A stretch of DNA of 64,000 bases from assembly GCF_921293095.1 (NCBI RefSeq), contig NC_060251.1, forward strand, positions 67,597,585 to 67,661,584. The letters run 5' to 3'. Source of the DNA: Ischnura elegans. Its lineage: Eukaryota; Arthropoda; Insecta; Odonata; Coenagrionidae. The translations under genes and the position numbers were made by a program. Shown one piece after another: positions 61,201 to 64,000 of this stretch. The notes below the pieces were generated by a model. That model was not told the origin of the DNA, did no database searches, and saw only the letters and a program-made list of their open reading frames with translations. Each line of letters starts with the position of its first letter. Within the stretch, counting starts at the first letter, position 1.

Positions 61201-62117
61201 AAATATCTTGCTTCATCTATAAGATAAAATGAAATCCATCAGTTAAAAATGCATTAAATAAAACTTCACTAGTAGAACTGAATGATATGGACCTGATAGC
61301 ACATCAAATTCTGCTCCTTAGCAGATGCAGCTGGAGCCACTAAACACATCCAATTGCAGTAATCTTCATCGCTCGTGTCTAAGTAATAGCATTCATCTGA
61401 ATCTTTACTGAATATCTGTAATTGAAATAGGAACACACCTCCATCAACTATACGAATTGATCCACAGAAAACTAGTCAAATAGTGTATATACAGACCTTC
61501 AATGGAAATTCTATAGAGAGTTCAAGTGTAGCAGCACGTTTCGCCTGAAAAGGCCCAAACTGAGTACCACGCTCGAAAACACTTCTAGCCACAACAGTAG
61601 GAGATCCATCTGCTAAATTTTGAACTTCCAAATTCGCAGGTAAAGTTAGTCGGGCTTTAGTCTTGGTTTTCGTATCCTGAACCTGAGAATACAAAAGTAT
61701 TTTACAACATTACGACATAAAACGAATTTCTTCAAATAAAAGGAGGAATAAGCAACTTACTGGAAGAAGATCACCCAGGAAAGGGCATGCCTCAGTACTG
61801 TGATTTTGTCCACATACATTGCAACCTGCACAGGCGACGTGAAAGTCAGTTTAGAATGCACGTAATCTATTAACCCTTTCATTAAGCAATTCTTATGGAT
61901 AACTATCAAATTCTTAAGATAAGAACGAACACACAAGACACGTTACAACATTGACAACGTGACAACTACTTTCCCGCCAATTCACCTTTTATGTTTCCTA
62001 TTTAAGTTTGAAAAGGTGAAAAGTGAGAGACGTACAAATATATTTACCTTTAAGATTAGGCTCCGGTCCAGCGGAGGCTGAAGGCAGTGAATTATCAAAT
62101 GAAGGATTTGAAATCAT
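28176..62117 (-). CDS. PRDM15: PRDM15-like PR-domain zinc finger protein (21 coding exons, 1,106 aa)
   Basis: Nuclear zinc finger protein of the PRDM10/PRDM15 family, expected to bind DNA and regulate transcription. I joined 21 exons with GT/AG ends and matching phases: 62117-62048, 61825-61761, 61682-61497, 61415-61293, 61216-61103, 60433-60355, 58086-57833, 56660-56442, 55537-55352, 52914-52779, 50704-50430, 49188-49035, 47455-47307, 46035-45813, 44133-44042, 42157-42101, 38606-38499, 37058-36873, 34089-33792, 30752-30525, 28294-28176. The total is 3,321 nt ending in TAG. Order: CCHC knuckle (C25, C28, H32, C37), PR domain (about 55-185; TQFGPF 85-90, CNWM 127-130, VWYA 169-172), 19 zinc fingers between 242 and 932, a basic GRKRKGK at 691-697, and an acidic, Ser/Thr-rich tail. 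PRDM15 is preferred over PRDM10 because of the TQFGPF(Q/E) form of the PR motif; this rests on recalled family features, not a search. Confidence 0.88.
29101..29619 (-). mobile_element. Penelope-like element 3' end between inverted arms
   Basis: Near-identical 128-bp arms in inverted orientation (29,101-29,228 and 29,492-29,619) flank a minus-strand frame from 29,491 to a TAA at 29,321. It reads STAVAER-like sequence: SAVAERAALGHIVDL, EVKILAKVKGF, RLVREAIEI and NFNRDTG. This matches the end of the GIY-YIG endonuclease region of Penelope-like retroelements, which often carry inverted terminal copies. Heavily 5' truncated; lies in PRDM15-like intron 20. Confidence 0.75.
29321..29491 (-). pseudogene. 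Penelope-like endonuclease C-terminal fragment
   Basis: A 56-codon open frame running into a natural stop, with the EAIEI-x12-NRD(T)G block that closes Penelope-like proteins. The GIY-YIG catalytic motifs and the reverse transcriptase are missing. The plus-strand ORF over the same place is its antisense. Confidence 0.7.
30525..30752 (-). CDS. PRDM15: PRDM15-like exon 20 (992-1067), acidic tail
   Basis: Ser/Thr/Val/Glu-rich sequence with no finger (for example VVVSDDGSLSCLKAMTSAE). Acceptor ATCGAG is weak but restores phase; donor GTGAGA. Confidence 0.78.
31208..33388 (+). mobile_element. Tigger/pogo DNA transposon (2.2 kb)
   Basis: Inverted ends CAGTGGAAGCCCCTTATAAC and TATAAGGGGCTTCCACTG with the TA target duplicated on each side (31,206-31,207; 33,389-33,390). 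It contains a damaged transposase gene at 31,573-32,519 and a non-coding remainder after it, suggesting an internal rearrangement. Lies in PRDM15-like intron 19. Confidence 0.9.
31573..32519 (+). pseudogene. Tigger/pogo transposase, frameshifted and truncated
   Basis: The first frame (31,573-31,860) is a CENP-B/psq-type helix-turn-helix: LDLKTKMRIIADCESGE, KSEIARRFGI, TLFTILKKK. One frameshift near 31,850 leads to the second frame, with a CENP-B-type DNA-binding part (DGWFARFKNRKGI) and the start of a DDE domain: IYNADETGIYF (first Asp), LLFIDNCPAHP (second Asp), then LLPLNTTSVLQ. The sequence diverges right after VLQ, where P-M-D-Q is expected, and stops, so the third catalytic residue is lost. 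Confidence 0.85.
33792..34089 (-). CDS. PRDM15: PRDM15-like exon 19 (893-991), fingers 18b and 19
   Basis: Completes finger 18 (H899, H904) and holds finger 19 (C911, C914, H927, H932), then an Ala/Asp-rich stretch. Acceptor TTGCAG, donor GTAAGT, phase 1. Confidence 0.9.
35085..35220 (-). ncRNA. Box H/ACA snoRNA, copy 1 (intron 18)
   Basis: Minus-strand order: 5' hairpin closed by GGCC/GGCC with an upper stem CTATGTTAAT/ATTAATGTAG held by G-U pairs; hinge with H box ATATCA; 3' hairpin CTGTTT/AAACAG with upper stem GCTG/CAGC and GTGA/TCAC; then ACA. Pocket strands are TTAATCGAAG, TCAAAAGT, ACGGTC and ATTACC. Same strand as the host gene, deep in an intron. A MITE begins at its 5' border (35,220). 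Target RNA not identified. Confidence 0.82.
35220..35874. mobile_element. 655-bp MITE, second copy of the 7.3 kb element
   Basis: Starts AATAGGGTGGTTTCCTATTT and ends GGAAACTACCCTGTT, the reverse orientation of the copy at 7,314-7,980. Internal sequence matches throughout (for example 'cgtatttcacgcttta' and 'gcctcatgcatgcattgg'). It starts right at the 5' end of snoRNA copy 1. Confidence 0.85.
36873..37058 (-). CDS. PRDM15: PRDM15-like exon 18 (831-892), fingers 16b, 17, 18a
   Basis: Completes finger 16 (H841, H845), then finger 17 C855, C858, H871, H875, and C883, C886 of finger 18. Acceptor CTGCAG, donor GTGTGT. Confidence 0.9.
37410..37992. mobile_element. pogo/Tigger-type MITE (583 bp)
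   Basis: Ends CAGTGGAACCTCGTTAAAGC and GTCGTTATATCGAGGTTGCACTG, flanked by TA (37,408-37,409; 37,993-37,994). No transposase frame. Lies in PRDM15-like intron 17. Confidence 0.85.
38499..38606 (-). CDS. PRDM15: PRDM15-like exon 17 (795-830), fingers 15 and 16a
   Basis: Finger 15 C797, C800, H813, H817, linker KGERRY, then C825, C828 of finger 16. Acceptor ATTCAG, donor GTTAGT. Confidence 0.9.
38940..40449. mobile_element. hAT-like element with GGATGTGCGAGTA ends
   Basis: The left end AGGATGTGCGAGTAGTAG and right end ACTACTCG...GAGTACCCGCACATCCCT are inverted. The 1.5-kb interior has no transposase and hosts a younger hAT MITE (39,495-39,753). A target duplication is not clear. Confidence 0.6.
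39495..39753. mobile_element. hAT MITE with perfect 8-bp duplication
   Basis: Starts CAGGGACGCCGACT, ends GTTGGCACCACTG, flanked by AATTTAAG (39,487-39,494; 39,754-39,761). The same family, in opposite orientation, is at 63,496-63,754. Confidence 0.88.
40771..41757 (+). mobile_element. pogo/Tigger-type element with transposase remnant
   Basis: Ends CAGTGTGTCCTCGTTTAACG and CGTTAAACGAGGACTCACTG, flanked by TA (40,769-40,770; 41,758-41,759). A frame around 41,130-41,260 reads TAILEQKLGIIKRIEEG followed by GEIGRVF, a psq/CENP-B-type helix-turn-helix start. The rest of the transposase is gone. Confidence 0.85.
42101..42157 (-). CDS. PRDM15: PRDM15-like exon 16 (776-794), half-finger microexon
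   Basis: A 57-nt exon with acceptor TTTTCAG and donor GTAAAT, phase 0 on both sides. It encodes NDLDFHARCH: a finger's His half (H788, H792) without a preceding C-x2-C. Either a headless finger or, less likely, a false exon; removing it would keep the frame. Confidence 0.65.
44042..44133 (-). CDS. PRDM15: PRDM15-like exon 15 (745-775), finger 14
   Basis: Begins with the classic linker GERRFEC and holds finger 14 (C751, C754, H767, H771). Acceptor TTACAG, donor GTGAGT. Confidence 0.92.
44234..44372 (-). ncRNA. Box H/ACA snoRNA, copy 2 (intron 14)
   Basis: Best-folding 3' hairpin of the set: lower stem GGTGTTT/AAACACC (changed on both sides relative to GCTGTTT/AAACAGC of the others), upper stem GCTG/CAGC plus ATGAT/ATCAT. 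Hinge H box ATATCA, ACA at 44,239-44,237. The 5' hairpin keeps GGCC/GGCC and pocket strands TTAATCGAAG and TCAAAA. The distance from upper stem to ACA is 16 nt, as expected for a guide pocket. Confidence 0.85.
45813..46035 (-). CDS. PRDM15: PRDM15-like exon 14 (671-744), fingers 12b and 13
   Basis: Finger 12 ends H676-D-C678 (also C681). A basic GRKRKGK stretch (691-697) is a candidate nuclear localisation signal, then a Gly/Ser/Asp linker. Finger 13 C724, C727, H740, H744. Donor GTATGT, phase 1. Confidence 0.9.
46162..46380. mobile_element. TA-target MITE with AAGGCCTG ends
   Basis: Ends AAGGCCTGTTTACATGGTAC and GTAACGTGTAACCAGACTTT are inverted, with TTA on both sides. Its interior 'aaatagaacctgttctaatt' recurs in the copy at 53,783-54,018. 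Confidence 0.75.
46578..46716 (-). ncRNA. Box H/ACA snoRNA, copy 3 (intron 13)
   Basis: The closing pair of the 5' hairpin is GGTC/GACC, a double compensatory change relative to GGCC/GGCC. H box AAATTA. The 3' hairpin lower stem GTGCTGTT/AACAGTGC is kept by two G-U pairs. ACA at 46,583-46,581. Pocket strands are unchanged (TTAATCGAAG, TCAAAAGTA, ACGGTC, ATTACC). Confidence 0.85.
47072..47241. repeat. Perfect 170-bp palindrome
   Basis: Two 85-bp arms are exact reverse complements with no spacer, centred between 47,156 and 47,157 (CATCTGG|CCAGATG). The arms include GCGACCGGTTTCGATACAGC and 'gatgatgatacg'. It lies in intron 13, 66 bases past the donor of exon 13. The 'gaaaccggtcgc' motif is common in Penelope-like and SINE-like arthropod repeats, so a foldback retroelement end is possible. 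Confidence 0.9.
47307..47455 (-). CDS. PRDM15: PRDM15-like exon 13 (621-670), fingers 10b, 11, 12a
   Basis: Finger 10 ends H623-K-C625 (CCH-x-C). Finger 11 C633, C636, H649, H653. Finger 12 starts C660, C663. Acceptor GTTCAG, donor GTGAGT. Confidence 0.9.
47903..48220. mobile_element. piggyBac-type MITE with TTAA target
   Basis: Inverted ends CCCTTTTACTGCCA and TGGCAGTAAAAAGG sit between TTAA copies (47,899-47,902 and 48,221-48,224). The CCC-(T)n-x-TGCCA end and TTAA are typical of piggyBac. No transposase. Confidence 0.85.
49035..49188 (-). CDS. PRDM15: PRDM15-like exon 12 (570-620), fingers 9 and 10a
   Basis: Finger 9 C581, C584, H597, H601. Finger 10 starts C607, C610. Acceptor TTTAG, donor GTAAGC, phase 1. 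Confidence 0.9.
50007..50222. mobile_element. MITE with AGGCCTACCATACA ends
   Basis: About 38-bp inverted ends: TAAGGCCTACCATACAAG with 'cctcaaggtctgg' on the left, and the complement 'ccagaccttgagg' with GTATGGTAGGCCT on the right. Lies in PRDM15-like intron 11. The superfamily is not clear. Confidence 0.7.
50430..50704 (-). CDS. PRDM15: PRDM15-like exon 11 (478-569), fingers 6-8
   Basis: Finger 6 C482, C485, H498, H503; finger 7 C516, C519, H532, H536; finger 8 is CCHC (C547, C550, H563, C567). Acceptor TTTCAG, donor GTTTGT. Confidence 0.92.
51632..52252. mobile_element. MITE-like element with AAAGG(C/T)(A/G)CT ends
   Basis: Left end AAAGGCACTACACACTCCA and right end GGAACGTGTTTAGCACCTTT are imperfect inverted repeats; inside are further paired blocks around 'ggtcgg' and 'ccgaca'. 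Possibly an old foldback. No gene. Confidence 0.5.
52779..52914 (-). CDS. PRDM15: PRDM15-like exon 10 (433-477), fingers 4b and 5
   Basis: Finger 4 ends H443-V-C445 with no second His at the usual place, a CCH-x-C form. Finger 5 is canonical (C456, C459, H472, H476). Donor GTGAGT, phase 1. Confidence 0.9.
53783..54018. mobile_element. TA-target MITE, second copy
   Basis: Ends AAAGGCCTGGTTACACGATA and TACCGTGTAACCAGGCTTT, flanked by TA. Same family as 46,162-46,380. Lies in intron 9. Confidence 0.78.
54325..54455 (-). ncRNA. Box H/ACA snoRNA, copy 4 (intron 9)
   Basis: Near twin of copy 5. 5' hairpin GGCC/GGCC with upper stem CTATGTTAG/TTAACATAG, hinge AAATAA, 3' hairpin TGCTGTTT/AAACAGCA, ACA at 54,330-54,328. 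The short flanks also resemble those of copy 5, pointing to a recent duplication into the neighbouring intron. Confidence 0.85.
54900..55215. repeat. Intronic repeat duplicated at 57,640-57,790, split by a MITE
   Basis: 'ttgaattaattggcactgat' and 'ggtcctccagaatgtaaagt' occur in both places in the same order. Here the repeat is broken by the insertion at 54,946-55,098; at 57,640-57,790 it is uninterrupted. Both copies sit shortly downstream of an exon of the PRDM15-like gene (exons 9 and 7). Confidence 0.75.
54946..55098. mobile_element. Small MITE with TATAGTCCCCCC ends, TA target
   Basis: Left CCGTATTCCTCCGAATATAG plus poly-C, right poly-G plus ACTATACTCAGACACATAGG; inverted and flanked by TA (54,944-54,945; 55,099-55,100). 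The related sequence at 57,680 shows the empty site with a single TA. Confidence 0.8.
55352..55537 (-). CDS. PRDM15: PRDM15-like exon 9 (371-432), finger 3 and 4a
   Basis: Finger 3 is canonical (C401, C404, H417, H421) with a HTGE linker. Finger 4 starts with C427 and C430. Acceptor TTCAG, donor GTAAGT. Confidence 0.9.
55627..55756 (-). ncRNA. Box H/ACA snoRNA, copy 5 (intron 8)
   Basis: 5' hairpin: GGCC, pocket TTAATCGAAG, upper stem CTATGTTA/TAACATAG, pocket TCAAAAGTA, GGCC. Hinge H box AAATAA, 14 nt below the upper stem. 3' hairpin: TGCTGTTT, pocket ACGGTC, upper stem, pocket ATTACC, AAACAGCA. ACA at 55,632-55,630. All hallmarks of the class are present and the strand agrees with the host intron. 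Confidence 0.88.
56442..56660 (-). CDS. PRDM15: PRDM15-like exon 8 (298-370)
   Basis: Completes finger 2 (H302, H307), then a Gln/Glu-rich linker. Acceptor TTTTAG, donor GTAAGA, phase 0. Confidence 0.85.
57640..57790. repeat. Intact copy of the duplicated intronic repeat
   Basis: Uninterrupted partner of 54,900-55,215; contains the single TA where the other copy took the MITE. Just upstream (57,440-57,580) 'tacgaccaaggtttcgacat' with 'catcatcatctgg' resembles the arms of the 47.1 kb palindrome. Confidence 0.7.
57833..58086 (-). CDS. PRDM15: PRDM15-like exon 7 (213-297), fingers 1 and 2a
   Basis: Finger 1 has an unusually long Cys-His span: C242, C245, then 20 residues with a Gly-rich insert, H266, H270. 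Finger 2 begins at C286 and C289 and continues in exon 8. Acceptor TTCAAG is weak but is the only one keeping the frame. Confidence 0.85.
58745..58884 (-). ncRNA. Box H/ACA snoRNA, copy 6 (intron 6)
   Basis: The most diverged copy. 3' hairpin is intact (GCTGTT/AACAGC, pockets ACGGTC and ATTACC, ACA at 58,750-58,748). H box ATAATA. The 5' hairpin keeps ATCGAAGC and GTCAAAAGT, but the closing stem is weakened and the upper stem (GTAACC/GGTTAGC region) carries mismatches. Confidence 0.75.
58983..59378. mobile_element. hAT-type element with CAGGGCTGGGCA ends
   Basis: Inverted ends CAGGGCTGGGCAAAAT and TACTGCCCAGCCCTG, flanked by GCCACAGG and GCCACCGG (8 bp, one mismatch). The interior is rich in 'gtatttgaaatac' palindromes. 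No transposase. Confidence 0.85.
59764..59928. repeat. Possible MITE with GGCCCTGC ends
   Basis: Left 'gtggccctgctcacggc' and right 'gccagtgcagggggccc' are loosely inverted, with 'agttgcc' and 'gcaact' blocks paired inside. Boundaries and type uncertain. Confidence 0.4.
60355..60433 (-). CDS. PRDM15: PRDM15-like exon 6 (187-212), basic linker
   Basis: Lys/Arg-rich linker (GTPRKEKKVVQNMLL). Ends in phase 1 with donor GTAAGT. snoRNA copy 6 lies in the following intron. Confidence 0.85.
61103..61216 (-). CDS. PRDM15: PRDM15-like exon 5 (149-186), PR domain end
   Basis: Encodes the last PR strands: IYYTVMKTIQPGEQLKVWYA then YYAVKMG. Acceptor TTATAG, donor GTAAGT. Confidence 0.92.
61293..61415 (-). 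CDS. PRDM15: PRDM15-like exon 4 (108-148), PR domain core
   Basis: Contains YYLDTSDEDYCNWMCLVAPA and EQNLMCYQ, the hallmark CNWM segment of PR domains. Phase 0, acceptor TTACAG, donor GTCCAT. Confidence 0.92.
61497..61682 (-). CDS. PRDM15: PRDM15-like exon 3 (46-107), PR domain start
   Basis: Carries RLTLPANLEV and SVFERGTQFGPF, the N-terminal strands of the PR/SET-like fold. Phase 0 on both sides, acceptor TCTCAG, donor GTCTGT. Confidence 0.92.
61761..61825 (-). CDS. PRDM15: PRDM15-like exon 2 (24-45), zinc knuckle
   Basis: Encodes C-x2-C-x3-H-x4-C (C25, C28, H32, C37), the CCHC knuckle that precedes the PR domain in this family, followed by CPFLGDLLP. Acceptor TGCAG|GT, donor CCA|GTAAGT. 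Confidence 0.88.
62048..62117 (-). CDS. PRDM15: PRDM15-like exon 1 (residues 1-23)
   Basis: Starts at ATG 62,117; I chose it because no upstream in-frame exon was seen and the short Ser/Pro-rich start joins in phase 1 to exon 2. Donor AAAG|GTAAAT. A further upstream non-coding exon is possible. Confidence 0.7.
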
Positions 62118-62228
62118 ACCAATTATTTATCATCAACATATAAATGTCAACTCATTAATTAAATCTAAGTAAACGAAAAACTTTTTCTATCGAGGCTACA
62201 CGGCTACACTTAAAACCCGACGCTTTTC

Positions 62229-62236
62229 AAGATGGC
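62229..62236 (+). promoter_or_regulatory. YY1-like AAGATGGC at a possible divergent start
   Basis: AAGATGGC matches the YY1 core that often overlaps the first ATG at TATA-less animal promoters. It lies 112 bp beyond the PRDM15-like start codon, in the interval that must hold that gene's promoter or 5' UTR. Confidence 0.35.
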
Positions 62237-62456
62237 AACGGCGAACTGCGCAAAGCGATTGCCATTTTCCGTTTTTATTTCCGTCTGCCCACTCAGCAAT
62301 TACATGAGGCTAGTAGAAACGCGGGCCGTTAATTTGTGCACAAGAGGAAACAAAGTAATGAAAACATTGAATAAGAAGAAAAGAGACCTATTCCTATATA
62401 TTAGGGCTAACATGAAAGATCATTTATTTTTAATGAGAATTTTGAATCCAAGGTGA
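62232..62456 (+). CDS. Possible first exon of a divergent gene (unrecognised)
   Basis: The ORF starts at the ATG inside AAGATGGC. It has a basic, Ala/Ser-containing start (MATANCAKRLPFSVF) that could be a mitochondrial targeting peptide, then a Lys/Arg-rich stretch (KTLNKKKRDLFLYIR). A fair donor CCAAG|GTGAAT overlaps its end. Only transposons follow within the window, so the rest of the gene is not seen. It may also be chance. Confidence 0.25.
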   Translation: MATANCAKRLPFSVFISVCPLSNYMRLVETRAVNLCTRGNKVMKTLNKKKRDLFLYIRANMKDHLFLMRILNPR

Positions 62457-62702
62457 ATAACCCTGAGTTAGAGCTTGAAAAGTATTGATGGGCATTTTCC
62501 CCAATGAAAAAATTGTATAAAACTGTTTCAAAATTTTATACAATTTATACAATTACCATGGCAATGAATTAACTAAGTTAGTTCATTTGAGGGAATCGTT
62601 CACCAATGCATAGTTTAATTAATTTAACTATTCAATCGAAATATTCATTTTGAGTAGGTACCCTTATCGTCGGGGATAATGTTCAAAATTATTCATAACT
62701 TC

Positions 62703-62913
62703 CAGGGGCGGTTCCAGGATTTCCTTCATGGGGGGGGGGGGGGGGGGGGTCACAAGCAAGGCTGTATTCAGGATTTTGTTCTGGGGGGAGGGGGGCATAA
62801 GGATACCTCATAATACAAAACGGACGCAATGATAATGGGATCGTATTAAAAATCTCGCATATTTTTAAGGGTCTGGGGTGTGCACGTGCTGCCCCCCCCT
62901 AGATCCGTCTATG
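62703..62913. mobile_element. hAT-type MITE with poly-G, 8-bp duplication
   Basis: Begins CAGGGGCGGTTCCAGG, ends AGATCCGTCTATG, flanked by perfect ATAACTTC (62,695-62,702; 62,914-62,921). Carries a run of about 20 G near the left end and poly-C near the right. Confidence 0.82.
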
Positions 62914-62999
62914 ATAACTTCTAATAGTAACAAGGCCACACCATCGAAACCTCCGCGTAAGATACCTACATTGTCTATGGAAAGACTTTCGATTCAGTA

Positions 63000-63278
63000 C
63001 AGTGCCGCAGCCAGGGGGAGACCAGGGGGTTCGAACCCCCCCGAAATATAAAAATACAATTATTTTCCTCCATAAAATAAAACAAAATGTTGAAAAATCA
63101 TGAATTTTCAAATTATTTCTTTAACAAATGTTTCTTTTCTATTGTGTAAAGTGTTCAAATTAGTTTAAAACCCATTAATTACATTACTTTACACAGTACC
63201 CTGCTTTTCAAAAAGATCCCCCCTGGTTTTGGACACCACTCTCTCTCTCCCGGAACGAAATTCCTGGCTACGCCACTG
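63000..63278. mobile_element. hAT-type MITE, CAGTG(C/G)CG ends
   Basis: Ends CAGTGCCGCAGCCAGG and CCTGGCTACGCCACTG, flanked by ATTCAGTA and ATTCAATA (8 bp, one mismatch). A tRNA-like 'ggttcgaacc' inside is a palindrome next to poly-C, not a tRNA. Confidence 0.85.
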
Positions 63279-63495
63279 ATTCAATACTTCCTCTTTTTCT
63301 ATTAAAAACTCTGGAAATGCATAAAATAGGCCCAAAAATACCGGAGATTATGGCTGAGATGATGAAAATGTGGAGAATCGTCTGCACCTCATCAATCAGG
63401 AAATGAGTTCCCTTAATATCCGAAAAGTAATATTTCAGGGTCGCACTCTGTCACCATTAGACATGGTTCTGTCTAGCAATAAACCCACAATCAAC

Positions 63496-63754
63496 CAGTG
63501 GCGCCGACTCCATGGGGCCTGAGGGGGCCCGAGCCCCCTCAAAAATTCGTTATGGATGAGAGGAAAAAATGTGTCAGGCTTGTCGATTTTCCCCGGAGTG
63601 TCCGGATATCGAGATTCGCTTTATCAGGGTTCTAATGTTGATCATATGACTCTTCTAAAATGCTTAAAAACTTAAAACTCACCTCTTATAAAATTTCCCA
63701 GGACAAGATCCCCGGTTTGGGCCCCCCAATATTTTCTGCCAGTCGGCGTCCCTG
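63496..63754. mobile_element. hAT MITE with perfect 8-bp duplication
   Basis: Ends CAGTGGCGCCGACT and AGTCGGCGTCCCTG, flanked by CAATCAAC (63,488-63,495; 63,755-63,762). Same family as 39,495-39,753, reversed. Confidence 0.88.
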
Positions 63755-63938
63755 CAATCAACTGTGGGTAAGAAATGTAACATCGAGCATAGGTTATATC
63801 TTAGGTTAAAATAGGATACCAGGATCGATCACATATGATGTTCATGAATGATCTGAAACTCGATGTCAAATCCAAGTAAAAACTTCTGGTATTTATCAAA
63901 ACAGCAAGAATATTTAGTGAGGATATACGTAGGTATGG

Positions 63939-64000
63939 AATAGGGTAGTTTCCTTCATCAAAGAAAACAAAAGGCAATAATTGCGATTCGTTACCCACCA
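63939..64000. mobile_element. Left end of a third copy of the AATAGGG MITE
   Basis: AATAGGGTAGTTTCCTTCATC onward matches the left end of 7,314-7,980 up to the window edge. Confidence 0.75.

Noticed and set aside
63020-63045. 'ggttcgaacc' as a tRNA T-arm
   Set aside because: It is a small palindrome within a hAT MITE; no anticodon or acceptor stem is present.
1-64000. CRISPR array, bacterial operon or phage module
   Set aside because: No regularly spaced repeats with unique spacers and no prokaryotic gene organisation; the window is intron-bearing animal DNA.

Overview
This is a repeat-rich, AT-rich animal (eukaryotic) window with introns, almost certainly from an arthropod and probably an insect. 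The signs are spliced GT-AG exons, hAT, pogo/Tigger and piggyBac elements, Penelope-like and non-LTR retroelements, and no bacterial-style gene packing. I cannot name the species.

The dominant gene is one large minus-strand gene, 62,117 down to 28,176. I assembled 21 coding exons with consistent phases and GT/AG ends. They give a predicted protein of 1,106 residues: a CCHC zinc knuckle, a PR (SET-related) domain with the TQFGPF, CNWM and VWYA landmarks, then about 19 zinc fingers, many split by introns, and an acidic C-terminal tail. The layout fits the PRDM10/PRDM15 family, best PRDM15.

The most interesting signal is inside its introns. Six copies of a 130-140 nt sequence lie in six different introns, all in the sense orientation of the host gene. 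Each folds as hairpin, ANANNA hinge, hairpin, ACA. The stems carry compensatory and G-U changes while the pocket sequences stay nearly fixed. This is the signature of an intron-encoded box H/ACA snoRNA family that has multiplied within one host gene.

The left third (1-22.9 kb) is a mosaic of transposon debris. It also holds four short minus-strand ORFs (172-357, 3451-3639, 8841-9053, 19871-20215). These share a start-proximal VV-x2-(E/Q/D)-(Q/E)-P motif followed by a dense cysteine cluster, and look like a dispersed tandem family of small cysteine-rich, perhaps membrane-attached proteins that I do not recognise. The rest of that region is RTE-like and jockey/CR1-like reverse-transcriptase fragments, MITEs and inverted repeats. 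From 22.9 to 28.1 kb I see no gene beyond the probable 3' UTR of the PRDM15-like gene.

Many introns carry datable transposons with target-site duplications: hAT MITEs (8-bp), pogo/Tigger elements (TA), one piggyBac MITE (TTAA), a Penelope-like 3' end between 128-bp inverted arms, and a perfect 170-bp palindrome. At the far right a possible divergent transcript starts at a YY1-like AAGATGGC (62,229), about 115 bp from the PRDM15-like start codon.
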